This document shows, piece after piece, positions 33,338-61,291 of a stretch of 64,000 nt of DNA (positions within the stretch are counted from its first letter, which is position 1; every line of letters begins with the position of its first letter). Both the position numbers and the translations under genes were made by a program. The notes below the pieces were generated by a model. It did not search any database. It saw nothing but the letters and a program-made list of their open reading frames with translations, and was not told the DNA's origin. Origin of the DNA: Cliona cf. orientalis (Eukaryota; Porifera; Demospongiae; Clionaida; Clionaidae); contig OZ005694.1 in NCBI GenBank assembly GCA_963930775.1, positions 5,759,054 to 5,823,053 on the forward strand, in the 5' to 3' direction.

Positions 33338-34086
33338 TATAACTTGTATATAGTATTTCAGCTGTCTAGAGGTTTGTGCTGTGTGGTAGCTTAAATATTA
33401 AGACAAAATTAATAATAATAATAATAATATAATTATTACTATTATACATGCATGCCTGTAGTAAACACAGCTATTGGATGCTTTAAATCAGGTTAGTTTA
33501 ATTCTGATGGCCAAAGATCTTGAGTCACCCTTCTCCCCACCACCTTAAGCTTGTAAGTGGCCACTCCCTGCATGCAGGCAGCTAGGGGTAGAGCATCAGA
33601 ATGGAGATGTGCGTGTATGAGTCCAAGTGTCCATCCTTAGCTCAAGTCCTAAGGTTTTTTTTCCACTTGTAGCTTTGATGGCTTGGGCCTGGTGACTAGC
33701 CGGAGTGCGAAAGTGACAGCATGGTCACCAAGGGGTATTTCATAAGAGAAGTTCATTTGCCACAAACATTACCCAATTGTCCGACACAAAAATTAAGTAG
33801 GGCCAAAGAGGGTGCATACAGAGCAAAATTTAATTAGCTGCAATAAAGTGTACAAAATTATTTAATAAGGTGAAGCCAAGTCATCCAGTGTGGCTACACC
33901 TAATAATATAATTTTTGCACAATTCACATTAAAGCAATAATGTCTTTAGCTAGCAGCCATCTAAGTTTATAATAGCATTCCACACTGCGACAAGTGTAGT
34001 CTAGCTGCATGGTGTTTTATACCCTGCAGGTGTGTATGTACATGCTCAGTCAACATTGAATTCAGACCGTCGATTCTTCTAGCAAA
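33338..34086. other. Intergenic, upstream of the first KDEL oxidase
   Basis: No gene or recognisable element apart from short ATA repeats at 33407-33435. Confidence 0.4.
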
Positions 34087-35110
34087 ATGCAACAGTTGGG
34101 CTCTACAACTTGTGTAACTGCAGTGATTCTGCTCATATCCACCATCAATAGTGGCAGTTTTGCAGAGCAGCACCTCTTTCAGGAAGTAATTGACATCATA
34201 GAAGAGAAGAGGTTGGAACTTTCTCACCATGAGCTCTTCAAGTTCATTGCTGATGAGTCAATCCCAGCTTCAAAGCGCATGCAGTTTGCACCTTACTGGA
34301 CTTACTTTGCTCTATCAGCTGCTGACGTCACAGACAACTGGATTCGTATTCCGAATCCACAAACAGAGCTGGAATACAGGGTTAATGTGTGCATTGAAGA
34401 AGATAACTTTCACTATAACCTCTTTCTTCATGATATTGAGAATGTGTTGGGATACCATCAAAGTCGCTTTGGTTCATATGGAGCTGTTCTTCGACATCTT
34501 TGGGGAGATGAAAGCAAGGCAGTACGAATGCTTATTTATGCGTGGGCCTCTGGGGTTAAAAGGAGCAAGGATCCCATGGTGGCATTGGCCAGCTTTGAAG
34601 CTGGTGAAGCAGGACTCAAAGACTTCTTTCACGTCACTTATGACAAGATATTCAATGGAAAAGATGGCTACCCAGACTTGAAATACTTTGGGCAAACACA
34701 TATGGACCTCGAAGCCAATCACACTCTCCTGAAATGGTTCAAGGATGGAGACACGGCTCTCCGCCCTCTAGCAAGTTACCAGATAAGCGAAGAAACAATG
34801 AGCTACTGCTTGGATATTGTAGAAGACATGTTTTATTGGTAAGTCAAATTTACTGTGTTAATGATTACTGAGGACTTTATAGAGCTGACTATGATTATAA
34901 TATTATAGCTAGCTATAGTAAAATTTAATTATGATTCCCCCCAGGTTTGACAAAACTTATGATTCTCTCTACAACTTGTGTCTCGCTGAAAACAGTATTC
35001 GTCCAGAAAAATACCTTGTTGAAGGATATCCTGCAATGAATGCATTTCCAGCTGAACACCCAAACAGACCTCTATATGCAGATGACCTCAATCCAAAAGA
35101 CGAACTGTGA
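34087..35110 (+). CDS. ER-retained haem-oxygenase-like di-metal oxidase (copy 1)
   Basis: Two exons, 34087-34838 and 34945-35110 (donor TTG/GTAAGT, acceptor CCCCAG), give 305 residues. Residues 1-26 are a signal peptide (CVTAVILLISTINSGSFA). The body is all-helical and fits the TENA/PqqC-like fold: start FKFIADESIPASKRMQFAPY, helix with E104/E105 and H109 (CIEEDNFHYNLFLHD), E171 or E174 (ASFEAGEAGLKDFFH), then H205-x3-E209-x2-H212 (GQTHMDLEANH). That E, H, E, H-x3-E-x2-H set matches the metal ligands of haem-oxygenase-like di-metal oxidases. The C-terminus is KDEL, the ER retrieval signal, so an ER-lumen enzyme is predicted. Substrate unknown; relatives oxidise fatty acids, amines or amino-acid-derived compounds. 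No animal relative with this targeting comes to mind. Fold assignment is by motif, not search. Confidence 0.78.
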
Positions 35111-35801
35111 ACTTCAAACTCAGTAGCTTTTCTCCCTAAAACGTTTGACTTCAATAATATTATTATCACAATGAGTCACCAAATCAAATCTCTTTAATTA
35201 CCCAAAACAATCTGGAGGAATTAAAGAAATTTTCCAAAAAATATGTCCCAATTAAAAAACTTGGCATGCTGAATAATAGCTAATGCCCACTCATTTATCG
35301 TGCTTCCACCCCAAATTTTTGTTGCTAGATGAAACCCTGAGTAGTACTAGGCAATAAAAAGCAACGGCAAGCAACACTAAGCAACAGAAAGCAATACTAG
35401 CAAGCAACAGGAGTGTGTCTGCGTCTGTGGTAGTGTTGCAGGGTGACTTATAGATCTCTTGTGGTTGCTTGCTGTTGCTTAGCATTGGTTCATGAAGGGA
35501 ATACAATGAAGTGCATGCCAGCAATTATGGTGGGAAATAGCTATGAATAGTCCACCACAGTTACCTAGGTTACAAGGTCTAGGTGGGATTAAAATTAATC
35601 ACAATATCCTGTGTGGGTGATGCCATATCCTATGATTCAACACTATGACACTACCGATGATCACCACAAATGACAAGTGTGGTCTAAATTAGTGGTTAAG
35701 CTTTGTGACTCTTGAACCTATAACAGTTTCCTTTTAATCGGCTCTGTCACATACCGCTCAGTCAATGCCCAGTCCATCAGATCATCGATTCTTCTAGCAA
35801 A
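35111..35801. other. Spacer between the two KDEL oxidase genes
   Basis: No gene. At 35350-35490 there is a GCAAC-rich low-complexity stretch (AAGCAACGGCAAGCAACACT) with complementary GTTGCTTGCTGTTGC at its right side, so it can fold back. Confidence 0.5.
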
Positions 35802-36827
35802 ATGCAGCTGCAGTTTGGCTCTACAAATTATATAGCTGTACTGATTCTGCTCATATCCACCATCAATAGTGGCAGTTTTGCAGAGCAGCACCTCTTTCAG
35901 GAAGTAATTGACATCATAGAAGAGAAGAGGTTGGAACTTTCTCACCATGAGCTCTTCAAGTTCATTGCTGATGAGTCAATCCCAGCTTCAAAGCGCATGC
36001 AGTTTGCACCTTACTGGACTTATTTTGCTCTATCAGCTGCTGACGTCACAGACAACTGGATTCGTATTCCGAATCCACAAACAGAGCTGGAATACAGGGT
36101 TAATGTGTGCATTGAAGAAGATAACTTTCACTACAACCTCTTTCTTCATGATATTGAGAATGTGTTGGGATATGATCAAAGTCGCTTTGGTTCATATGGA
36201 GCTGTTCTTCGACATCTTTGGGGAGATGAAAGCAAGGCAGTACGAATGCTTATTTATGCGTGGGCCTCTGGGGTTAAAAGGAGCAAGGATCCCATGGTGG
36301 CATTGGCCAGCTTTGAAGCTGGTGAAGCAGGACTCAAAGACTTCTTTCACGTCACTTATGACAAGATATTCAATGGAAAAGATGGCTACCCAGACTTGAA
36401 ATACTTTGGGCAAACACATATGGACCTCGAAGCCAATCACACTCTCCTGAAATGGTTCAAGGATGGAGACACGGCTCTCCGCCCTCTAGCGAGTTACCAG
36501 ATAAATGAAGAAACATTGAGCTACTGCTTGGATATTGTAGAAGACATGTTTTATTGGTAAGTCAACTTCACCGTTTTAATGATTACTGAGGAGTTTATAG
36601 CGCTGACTATGATTGTACGGTAGTAATAGCTAGCTATGATAAAATTTAATTATGATTCCAGGTTTAACAAGACTTATGATTCTCTCTACAACTTGAGTCT
36701 CGCTGAAAACAGTATTCGTCCAGAAAAGTACCTTGTTGAAGGATATCCTGCAATGAATGCGTTTCCAGCTGAACACCCAAACAGAGCTCTATATGCAGAT
36801 GACCTCAATCAAAAAGACGAACTGTGA
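35802..36827 (+). CDS. ER-retained haem-oxygenase-like di-metal oxidase (copy 2)
   Basis: Tandem duplicate of 34087-35110 with the same two-exon layout: 35802-36556 and 36662-36827, 306 residues. All candidate ligands of copy 1 are kept, including the HMDLEANH motif, as are the signal peptide and C-terminal KDEL (NQKDEL; copy 1 has NPKDEL). Differences are few in the mature protein (e.g. YDQSR for YHQSR, NEETLS for SEETMS), yet the first ~15 codons differ markedly (MQLQFGSTNYIAV versus MQQLGSTTCVTAV). Both copies look functional. High identity inside the coding exons with a diverged start and intergenic region suggests recent duplication or gene conversion. Confidence 0.78.
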
Positions 36828-36996
36828 ACTTAAAAGGGCTAATAACTGCTTTTGTTATGTCCATAGCACTCTTTGAATTGAATTTATTGAGCAATAATAA
36901 TATAATAAACCTACATGACTCTTATCCACCTTTTCAAAAAAAAGGAGGCTTTAATTTTGTTTAGCTACTTTTATCACTAGGACCTTTATTATAATT

Positions 36997-37385
36997 ACAA
37001 GGATAAAAACAATTGAATAAAATTGAAGAATGAAGTAGGGATGGCAGGATCAAAAAGTACACAAACAAGAGATAATCGCATCTACTATACGTCCCTACGC
37101 TTGCATTTCTCTACTATTGTGCACCTATCAAGTTAATCATGGTTGACATGTTTGTTGAGTGCGGTAGCTATGTGGGAGACATTCGTGCAGGTTGTTCCCT
37201 AGTTGTCACGATGGTTTGGGTTTATCAGTTTTGATTCAATCGCATTATTACTGGCTATTTTTGCACCCCTCAAAAAGCAAGCGTAGGGATGTATAGTAGA
37301 TGCGATTATCTCTCGTTTGTGTACTTTTTGATCCTGCCATCCCTACTTCATTCTTCAATTTTATTCAATTGTTTTTATACTTGTT
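36997..37385. repeat. Inverted-repeat element (CCCTACGCTTGC family), full copy
   Basis: Left arm 36997-37115 (ATAAAAACAATTGAATAAAA, then ATACGTCCCTACGCTTGC) is reverse-complemented at 37268-37385 (GCAAGCGTAGGGATGTATAG, then ATTCAATTGTTTTTATACTT). The spacer (~37130-37260) is shared with the partial copy at 38265-38372. Same family as 2165-2562. Confidence 0.82.
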
Positions 37386-38148
37386 TCTGTTCTTTTTTAT
37401 TGCACTTAGTGTAATTTATCAATGCCATCTTACATGGTTTGCTCACAACTTCTGATTAAGTGGAAGATGGGAGGTGCGCAAAATTCTTTGCCACGCCCCT
37501 CACATATAATATTTGTTGGACGGTATAATGCTAAATTCTTCTCATGTCTTAGCCTTACAAACACACAATGTCATTAATTTTATGCATTATATTGGATAGT
37601 TTTCTTATTTAATAACAGCTGCCATTTTGCTGAGAGTCAGTGAGAGTTACTCTAAATAATAGTAGTCATGAGGCCATTGGGACCACAGCCATAGTAACCA
37701 GCGATGCAGTGATATAATAATACATTTGCAGGTGTGTAGCCAGCGCATCTTTTGCCTCACTTGATTTTGTACTCAACGATCAATATCAGAGCACAAAGTA
37801 TTATGACATTGTGTGTCTTCCCATGACATTGTGTATAGCTACATTGTGTGTGATCATGACATTTACTCCAGCCACGCTCCAACCTTGCTACGATCATGAT
37901 CAGATCATTTAATCACATGCAAGCTGCATGTAGCTACATGCAAAATACAACTAATGTAGTCCATAGTTTTAGTGTATAATGGCTTGTAGTCTATTATGTT
38001 AGTGTATGTAGCTGTAATAGTGCATAATATTATTATGCTACGTAGGAGGACATAATAATTATTACACATGTGGTACTGTGGTAGTAATTGAGTGTGAGAA
38101 GTCACATTACTTGTTATTAGGCCTATACTAATAGCTAACATTAATATT

Positions 38149-38372
38149 AAAATTGAAGAATGAAGTAGGGATGGCAGGGTCAAAAAGTACACAACAAGGG
38201 ATAATCACATCTGTTATACATCCCTATACGCTTGTTTTTTTTTTATTATTATGCACCTACGTATTTAATGTCGATGTGTTTGTTGAGTGCGGCATGTGAC
38301 GGGAGACATTCAGAGGTTGTTCCCTAGTTATCATGATGGTTTGGAATAGTCAGTTTTGATTAAGTCGCATAA
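38149..38372 (+). repeat. Left half of the CCCTACGCTTGC element
   Basis: Matches the left arm and spacer of 36997-37385: AATTGAAGAATGAAGTAGGG, CATCCCTATACGCTTG, GTTTGTTGAGTGCGGCATG. The right arm is absent, so this is a truncated copy. Confidence 0.72.
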
Positions 38373-38428
38373 CGCACATGTATTGCCATGGTGAAGTCAT
38401 GCAGTGACCGGGTTATCCCTACTTACAA

Positions 38429-39051
38429 GGGCGTAGATAATGGGGAGGGGGGGGGCTGAAGCTCTCCCCGCCCCCCCCCCCCCCCCCCCCCCCCCAGATT
38501 TTTCACCATAAACTATGTACAATCAAGGGCTTACCAAGCTGTGGCTCGGTATAGCTAGCTAATACTTTCATTTTTGCAAAGAGGGATGAGCCACTCCAGG
38601 GGCGGATCCGGGGGGGGGGGTCATGGGGGGCAGATGACCCCCCCTTCCAGGCCTGAATATCTTGTACCAGCTTGCTGTGCTTGGCTCAATAGCCAGCTTT
38701 GCCACCCTCCCTTCAACCAATGAACCTTGATCTGACACAAAATATAGCTAAAAACCTGTTTGTACGATGAAAAAGTCGGGTTCCATTGACATCTCAGGCT
38801 GTTTGTCTCGTTCGCGGCAACAATGTGGGCGTGGTCTTCACAAAAGTGGGCGTGACCAAAAATTTCGCGCGCGCTTCGCGCGCGATCATTTACTCTATGA
38901 CCCCCCCTTGATGTCCTGGATCCGCCCCTGCACTCTCTCATTAGCTATTACAACACATACCACTGCCACAGGTCAATAATAAGTAGGAGTGGTCACAAAA
39001 TTGGGCGTGGCAACACAAGCCCCTCCCCACTACGAAAAGTTATCTACACCC
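38429..39051. repeat. Outer inverted-repeat element containing a nested element
   Basis: Ends GGGCGTAGATAA (38429-38440) and TTATCTACACCC (39040-39051) are inverted repeats with one mismatch; GGGGAGGGG and CCCCTCCCC follow inward. A C-run sits at 38469-38496. The element at 38597-38930 lies inside, giving a nested insertion. Confidence 0.65.
38597..38930. repeat. Nested inverted-repeat element with 5-base target duplication
   Basis: CAGGGGCGGATCC at 38597 is mirrored by GGATCCGCCCCTG ending at 38930. CACTC flanks both sides (38592-38596 and 38931-38935) as a candidate 5-base target duplication. The interior ends in a GCGCGCGCTTCGCGCGCG palindrome next to GTGGGCGTGACC, a layout shared with 39578-39899. 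Confidence 0.78.
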
Positions 39052-39577
39052 AGAGGAGGTCGGACATGCATAGTGCAATACATAAAGACAAAAATCTTTG
39101 AATTGTGGGATAATACTTTGTCAGTGACTCCATAATGATGAAATATCGCATCCTGGCCTATTGTGATCATCAAAATAGTGTTAGCTACTTGCATGATGGG
39201 GTGCACGTTTACAATATTCCATGTATGTATTGAAAAGAGGGTATCCCATGGTTGATTTTCTCACGGGGCACAGACATCTCTTCTGAACATAGACTAACTC
39301 GCCAAGTTTTATTCCCCAGTTCCAAAAATTCCTCAATTTATGTATGAGGCCTTGTCCAACCTCCTCTGATCTACACCCATGTAGCTACTTATGGAGTTGC
39401 AATCTGAAATTATTAACCCTCGCCGCAAAGCGTAGGCGGAGGGTTACTGCAATCGTTTGGCGATTTTTGTCCGTCCGTCCGTTTGTCCGTCTGTTTGTCC
39501 GTCCGTTTGTCCGTCCGTATGGTAAGGGTCGTCTGAGAGAAAGTACGCATCTGAGGATTACCAGGCATCAAGGAAGC

Positions 39578-39899
39578 AGTGGCGGATTTAGGGGGGTTTC
39601 GGAGGTTTCGACCGAACCCCCCTTTGGGCTGTACCTAGTTGTGATGATAGGCTAACTGGAACCCCCCTCTCTGGCTACAGAACTAAGAAAACTGCTGTTG
39701 TGGCTCACCTTAGCATGCTTCAGCAGAAAATTCGTTCAAAAATCGATCGGTTGGGCTGGTACCAGTGGTAGTTGCTTTCAAACGATCAAAATGGGCGTGG
39801 TTTATAGCCGAAGTGGGCGTGGCTTCTAAAATTTTGCGCGCGCTTCGCGCGCAAGCCTAAAACAGAACCCCCCTTCAGGAAATTCTAGATCCGCCACTG
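39578..39899. repeat. Inverted-repeat element with 5-base target duplication
   Basis: CAGTGGCGGATTTAG at 39578 pairs with CTAGATCCGCCACTG ending at 39899. GGAAG flanks both sides (39573-39577 and 39900-39904). Interior features GTGGGCGTGGC and TGCGCGCGCTTCGCGCGCA match the element at 38597-38930, so the two are one family. Superfamily not assigned. Confidence 0.8.
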
Positions 39900-40087
39900 G
39901 GAAGAGTGGTCACGTTAAGTCCTACCCAGTGGTATAATAGTGTGCAGCTGTGGTTGCCATTCTGTGCCTTGCTGGTCAGTTGTTAATGCAGTGACGGTGT
40001 AAACAGGCAGTGGCTCTCAAGTGCATAATTGAGTTTAAGTAGTCACAGAGGCTTTCAGTTGTTATAGTGACAGGGTATGTATATTAT

Positions 40088-40150
40088 AGTATTGAACTAG
40101 ATACATACTACCATAATAATATTATGGTAGTATGTATCTAGTTCAATACT
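40088..40150. repeat. Perfect 63-base palindrome
   Basis: Arms 40088-40117 and 40121-40150 are exact 30-base reverse complements (AGTATTGAACTAGATACATA then CTACCATAAT) with a 3-base AAT spacer. It lies about 85 bases left of the large fold-back structure. Confidence 0.9.
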
Positions 40151-40234
40151 CCTTATATTATTGAGCAGGCATAGCTACACACTGAGATATGCTAGCTAGC
40201 TACTATAGATCTACATGTGCATGAGTCATGCGTG

Positions 40235-41842
40235 GGCTGATGGCACATTTAGGGGAGTACTGAAATGACGTCATCATAATAATTATAATAATGTATGTAT
40301 GTACATATAATATGTATCACTATGTACATGTATATGTAGTGCACAGGCAGTGATACTAAGACAGTGTGACAGTATGACAGTGAGACTCTAAGACAGTGTG
40401 ACAGTAAGACAGTGGGACAGTGTGACAGTGGGACACTAAGGCAGGGGGACAGTATGACAGTGGGACAGTGTGACAGTAAGACAGTGGGACACTAAGGCAG
40501 GGGGACAGTATGACAGTGGGACAGTGTGACAGTAAGACAGTGGGACACTAAGACAGTGGGACAGTATGACAGTGGGACAGTGTGACAGTAAGACAGTGGG
40601 ACACTAAGACAGTGTGACAGTAGGACGGTGGGACAGTATGACAGTGGGACACTAAGGCAGGGGGACAGTATGACAGTGGGACACTAAGACAGTGGGACAC
40701 TAAGGCAGGGGGACAGCATGACAGTGGGACAGTGTGACAGTAAGACAGTGGGACACTAAGACAGTGGGACAGTATGACAGTGGGACAGTGTGACAGTAAG
40801 ACAGTGGGACACTAAGGCAGGGGGACAGTATGACAGTGGGACAGTGTGACAGTAAGACAGTGGGACACTAAGACAGTGGGACAGTAAGACGGTGGGACAG
40901 TATGACAGTGGGACACTAAGGCAGGGGGACAGTATGACAGTGGGACACTAAGACAGTGGGACAGTATGACAGTGTGACAGTAAGACGGTGGGACACTAAG
41001 ACAGTCGGACAGTATGACAGTGAGACAGAAGGGCTATTACAATGACAGCCTGTGGGACAGCATGTCATACTGTCCAATTAACTGTCTTACTAGTATTGTC
41101 CCACTGTCTTATGCATAGCTATCTTACTGTCATGCTGTCCCACTGTCTTAGTGTCCCATTGTCCTACTGTCCCACTGTCCCACTGCCTTAGTGTCTCACT
41201 GTCATACTGTCCCACTGTCTTAGTGTCCCACCGTCTTACTGTCCCACTGTCTTACGGTCCCACTGTCTTCAGTGTCCCACTGTCTTAGTGTCCCACCGTC
41301 TTACTGTCCCACTGTCTTACGGTCCCACTGTCTTCAGTGTCCCACTGTCTTAGTGTCCCACCGTCCCACTGTCATACTGTCCCCCTGCCTAGCGCCTTAG
41401 TGTCCCACTGTCTTACTGTCACACTGTCCCACTGTCATACTGTCCCACTGTCTTAGTGTCCCACTGTCTTACTGTCACACTGTCCCACTGTCATGCTGTC
41501 CCCCTGCCTTAGTGTCCCACTGTCTTCAGTGTCCCACTGTCTTACTGTCCCACTGTCATACTGTCCCACTGTCTTAGTGTCACACTGTCTTACTGTCCCA
41601 CTGTCATACTGTCCCACTGTCTTAGTGTCCCACCGTCTTACTGTCCCACTGTCTTACGGTCCCACTGTCTTAGTGTCACACTGTCTTAGTGTCTCACTGT
41701 CATACTGTCCCACTGTCTTAGTATCACTGCCTGTGCAATACATATTATACATGTACATAGTGATATATACATACATATTATTATTATACATATATTATTA
41801 TGATGATGTCATTTCAGTACTCCCCTAAATGTGCCATCAGCC
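40235..41842. mobile_element. Fold-back element with minisatellite arms
   Basis: Outer ends are unique inverted repeats: GGCTGATGGCACATTTAGGG at 40235 and its complement ending at 41842, followed inward by GGAGTACTGAAATGAYGTCA, GTACATGTATA-like AT-rich DNA and CAGGCAGTGATACTAAGACA. Inside, 40350-41035 is a tandem array of ~9-10-base units (ACAGTGGGAC, ACAGTATGAC, ACACTAAGGC, ACAGTAAGAC), and 41060-41730 is the same array in reverse complement. The centre is near 41040. Long inverted repeats made of short tandem units are the hallmark of fold-back transposons (Drosophila FB, sea urchin TU). No transposase. Frames such as 41493-41828 are repeat artefacts. Confidence 0.85.
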
Positions 41843-42259
41843 GTCCCCAGACCCTCCTGATATAGCTATCTTGCACATTATTAGCTATTATTATTATTAT
41901 TATGTCTGGGGATGAGACAACTTCAAGATCATGATGGTATTGTATCGAATTCAGCTGTTTATCAACAAGTAGCTAAGTCAATATTATTCTGTCAGGCTCC
42001 AAAAGGATTGGGGGAAAATTAAAATAAGTGGGTACAGGGTCGTTATAATGAGCGGGCGCGTGCACAAATTTAGACACGCCCAGGCGCGCCCCTCTTGCGC
42101 AATTGCATTCTTGCACGCGCGCGACCCACATTGAGATCCTGGATCCTTCTCGGTTGCTGCGGCTTGTGTACTTAAGCAACCGCACTGGTCAGAATAGAGT
42201 GTCGATTAAAGCTCAACTGTGTCAGTGCAGTACAGCCAGGGCTAGTTCGAGTGTCAGAT

Positions 42260-44799
<2,540 letters not shown>

Positions 44800-45533
44800 C
44801 AAAAACTTGTGATTAACTATAACAGTAGTTTAATAAATATTATTGTGAATCATTATCCTGGTGTATATACGTAGTGGTGTAGTGTTGATTAACATCATAA
44901 TAATATTATATTTTTTTATTAAGACTATGTAACCAAGATTGGAAACTGTTCATACGCATATTATAATATAGCCCCGTTTACACGTACTAAATCGCTTTAC
45001 CTTAAAGATTGTATAATTATACAATAATAATCCCTTAATGCATGCACAATTGAAGACATGTATATACCATAAAGACTCTTCAAATAAGGTACAGTAGGCA
45101 GCAGACTTCGTGTTAACAGACATGCAAGGGTGATACATTGATAGTAACGATATAATATAGAACCATACAATTTCATAATAATACAAGCATCAATCGGCTC
45201 TGTATTAATAATATTGTGACACTACAAGAAAGAACACCAAAATACACACAAGAAATTAATGATAACTCCATACTAATAATTACAGCTGCTGCTACTGTCA
45301 TAATATTATTATTCAGAAAGAGAAGGAAACGAAAGATAGTACAACAAAAAATATTATTATGTGAATGTATCAAGATATGTACAATAGTGACATTATTGAG
45401 TCAATAAATCCTTTATACAATGGCAAAACAAATAATTAATGAGAGAGGGAGCAAGCACTCATTCCTATCGGTAAGTTAATAGGTTGCCCCTGGTAATTAT
45501 AGCACTAATTATTATAATTATTGACGAATCATC
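44800..45533. other. Spacer between convergent genes
   Basis: Holds the 3' flank of the aldo-keto reductase (AATAAA at 44833-44838) and of the minus-strand calcineurin gene. No further gene supported; the 63-codon frame at 45216-45407 has a hydrophobic stretch but is AT-biased and unconvincing. Confidence 0.5.
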
Positions 45534-59791
<14,258 letters not shown>

Positions 59792-60225
59792 TTTTGTCTC
59801 TTCCCAGCTCGTCTGCCGCGCTGCTGCTATAAAGCTTCAAGACGACACAGCCCTTCTGGAATTTGAGTAGAAGGGGTCACTCGAACGAGAGAGAGTGCTG
59901 TTCTAATAGAAGTGGCCGCGCGCTGTTGAAAGGTTGTCCAGCTAGTTGTCTTGGCGAAGAGAGAGGTGTACGGTAGCTAACAAGAAGAGGGTTCAAACGC
60001 CTTGACTTCCTTGATTCTTAGCACTCTCGTGTCTTGAAAAAGTTTCCTTCCGCTTATGCCACCATCTTTGTTCTTTAATTGGATAGTTAATTAACTAACC
60101 ATTACGTTTATTGTAATTACGTAATTGGATTAGGTCACGTGCAAGGACATGATCAGCCTAGCAACCGTTGTAGGTCCATAGCAACGCACGCTGGCAGCCA
60201 AAGCCTGAAAGAGGACACGAAAGAC
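59792..60225. promoter_or_regulatory. Shared upstream region of two divergent genes
   Basis: 434 bases separate the calcineurin A start (minus, 59791) from the start of the C2orf81-like gene (plus, 60226). The stretch is GC-richer near both starts and has a GCGCGC word at 59918-59923. A bidirectional promoter is inferred from spacing alone; no TATA box or start-site evidence was found. Confidence 0.5.
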
Positions 60226-61026
60226 ATGGCTTCCAAAGGCGGTAAAGGAAAAGAGAAGGAGAAGCAGGTGAAGAGCCCTCCCCAGGTGGAGCAGGAGAGG
60301 CCGCCTGAGAGAGAGATAATACCCGGAAAGATTACCGAGAGCCAATGGTAGGAAAACTCTGCATGTGTGCACTCACGGGTCACAGTCTGGATACCTGTAG
60401 AGCAGAAATTGTTTTAATAGTGCTAGGACTACAGCTAATAAAGAAATTAGTAGCCTACAAACTGCATAGTTTGTGAACACATACACGTTTAACCATAGAT
60501 AAATTATGGTTCAACTTTGAACCAGGTTCTCCCTCTCCTACAATGTCATGTACATGTGCATCCAATTTGTGAGGGGAGGAAGGAAATTCTTTTGCAAGAG
60601 TGCCTAGTTTGAAACAAATTTTCATGTGCTTGTGTGGCAGGGCTTAGGTAACCAGTATCTTCTGTGGTTAAAATTTTTTCTTGCCAGTTGATCCAAAACT
60701 AGACATTATCAAACAAAATATTATAATTAGTGCAAGAAAATTCGCGTTTTAGGACCTTTGATGACCTTTACCTGAAAATTGCGCAAAAGTTAACAATTTT
60801 TTAGCTCACATTCTAAACATAATACTTGCTGGCTCACTAAGACACTGGCTGTGTACTGTGCAGGTGTGAGTGGTATGATGCTGATGAAGGTGTGGAGGTG
60901 GTGAGTGAGCTGGTCGAGGAGGTCACTGAGATAGCCTTCAGTGTGGTCTACTCCCACTACCTGGAGGAGCAGGCTTTCCCTCACAGTGTCGATGACGCCA
61001 AGCACAGCCTGCTCAAGATTATTGAG
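60226..61026 (+). CDS. C2orf81-like protein, first two exons (runs toward gap)
   Basis: Exons 60226-60347 and 60864-61026, joined TG/G, encode 95 residues. A Lys/Glu-rich start (MASKGGKGKEKEKQVKSPP) leads to REIIPGKITESQW, DADEGVEVVSELVEEV and EQAFPHSVDDAKHSLLKIIE. Order and wording resemble the N-terminal region of human C2orf81 (DUF4639 family): a IIPGRLTE-W motif, a V..DI..L helix, then a Q-PF-A---L-I-E helix. Function of that family is not established. The exon 2 donor (GAG/GTATAT) is good, but the next exon was not found before the N gap at 61292, so the gene is incomplete here. An upstream in-frame Met at 60139 is possible; 60226 is preferred because its start is better conserved in character. 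Recognition is from memory of the family. Confidence 0.6.
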
Positions 61027-61291
61027 GTATATACACTGCAGTGTTCTCCCCAGCATACCTATGGCATGTCGGCCCGACAAGCCTTCAGTTCAGAATTCCC
61101 TTTGATGTGGGGAATAGTGCTAGTCCATAAGCTTTGATGTGGCCACAGTCTCCACCCAAGCTATGCCCTACTATCGTACCTTAAATTTTTCCTCGGGAGA
61201 ACACTGCACTGGCTAAGAGCTCATGGGTTAAATCATGTTTACATGCACAGCATGTACTAGACTTACTTAGACATAACAGTTTCTCAGTGCT

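Noticed and set aside
40350..41730. Regular short repeats that could suggest a CRISPR array
   Set aside because: Units are contiguous ~10-base minisatellite repeats without unique spacers, in an animal genome, and arranged as two inverted arrays.
41493..41828. 111-codon frame rich in Ser, Cys, Pro and Leu
   Set aside because: It is only the minisatellite read as codons, with no start context or homology.
45216..45407. 63-codon frame with a hydrophobic stretch as a small membrane protein
   Set aside because: It lies in the AT-rich 3' flanks of two convergent genes, and its composition follows base bias.
60139..60225. Upstream in-frame Met as start of the C2orf81-like gene
   Set aside because: The added 29 residues look like translated 5' UTR; the Met at 60226 begins the Lys-rich start typical of such proteins. 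Not excluded.
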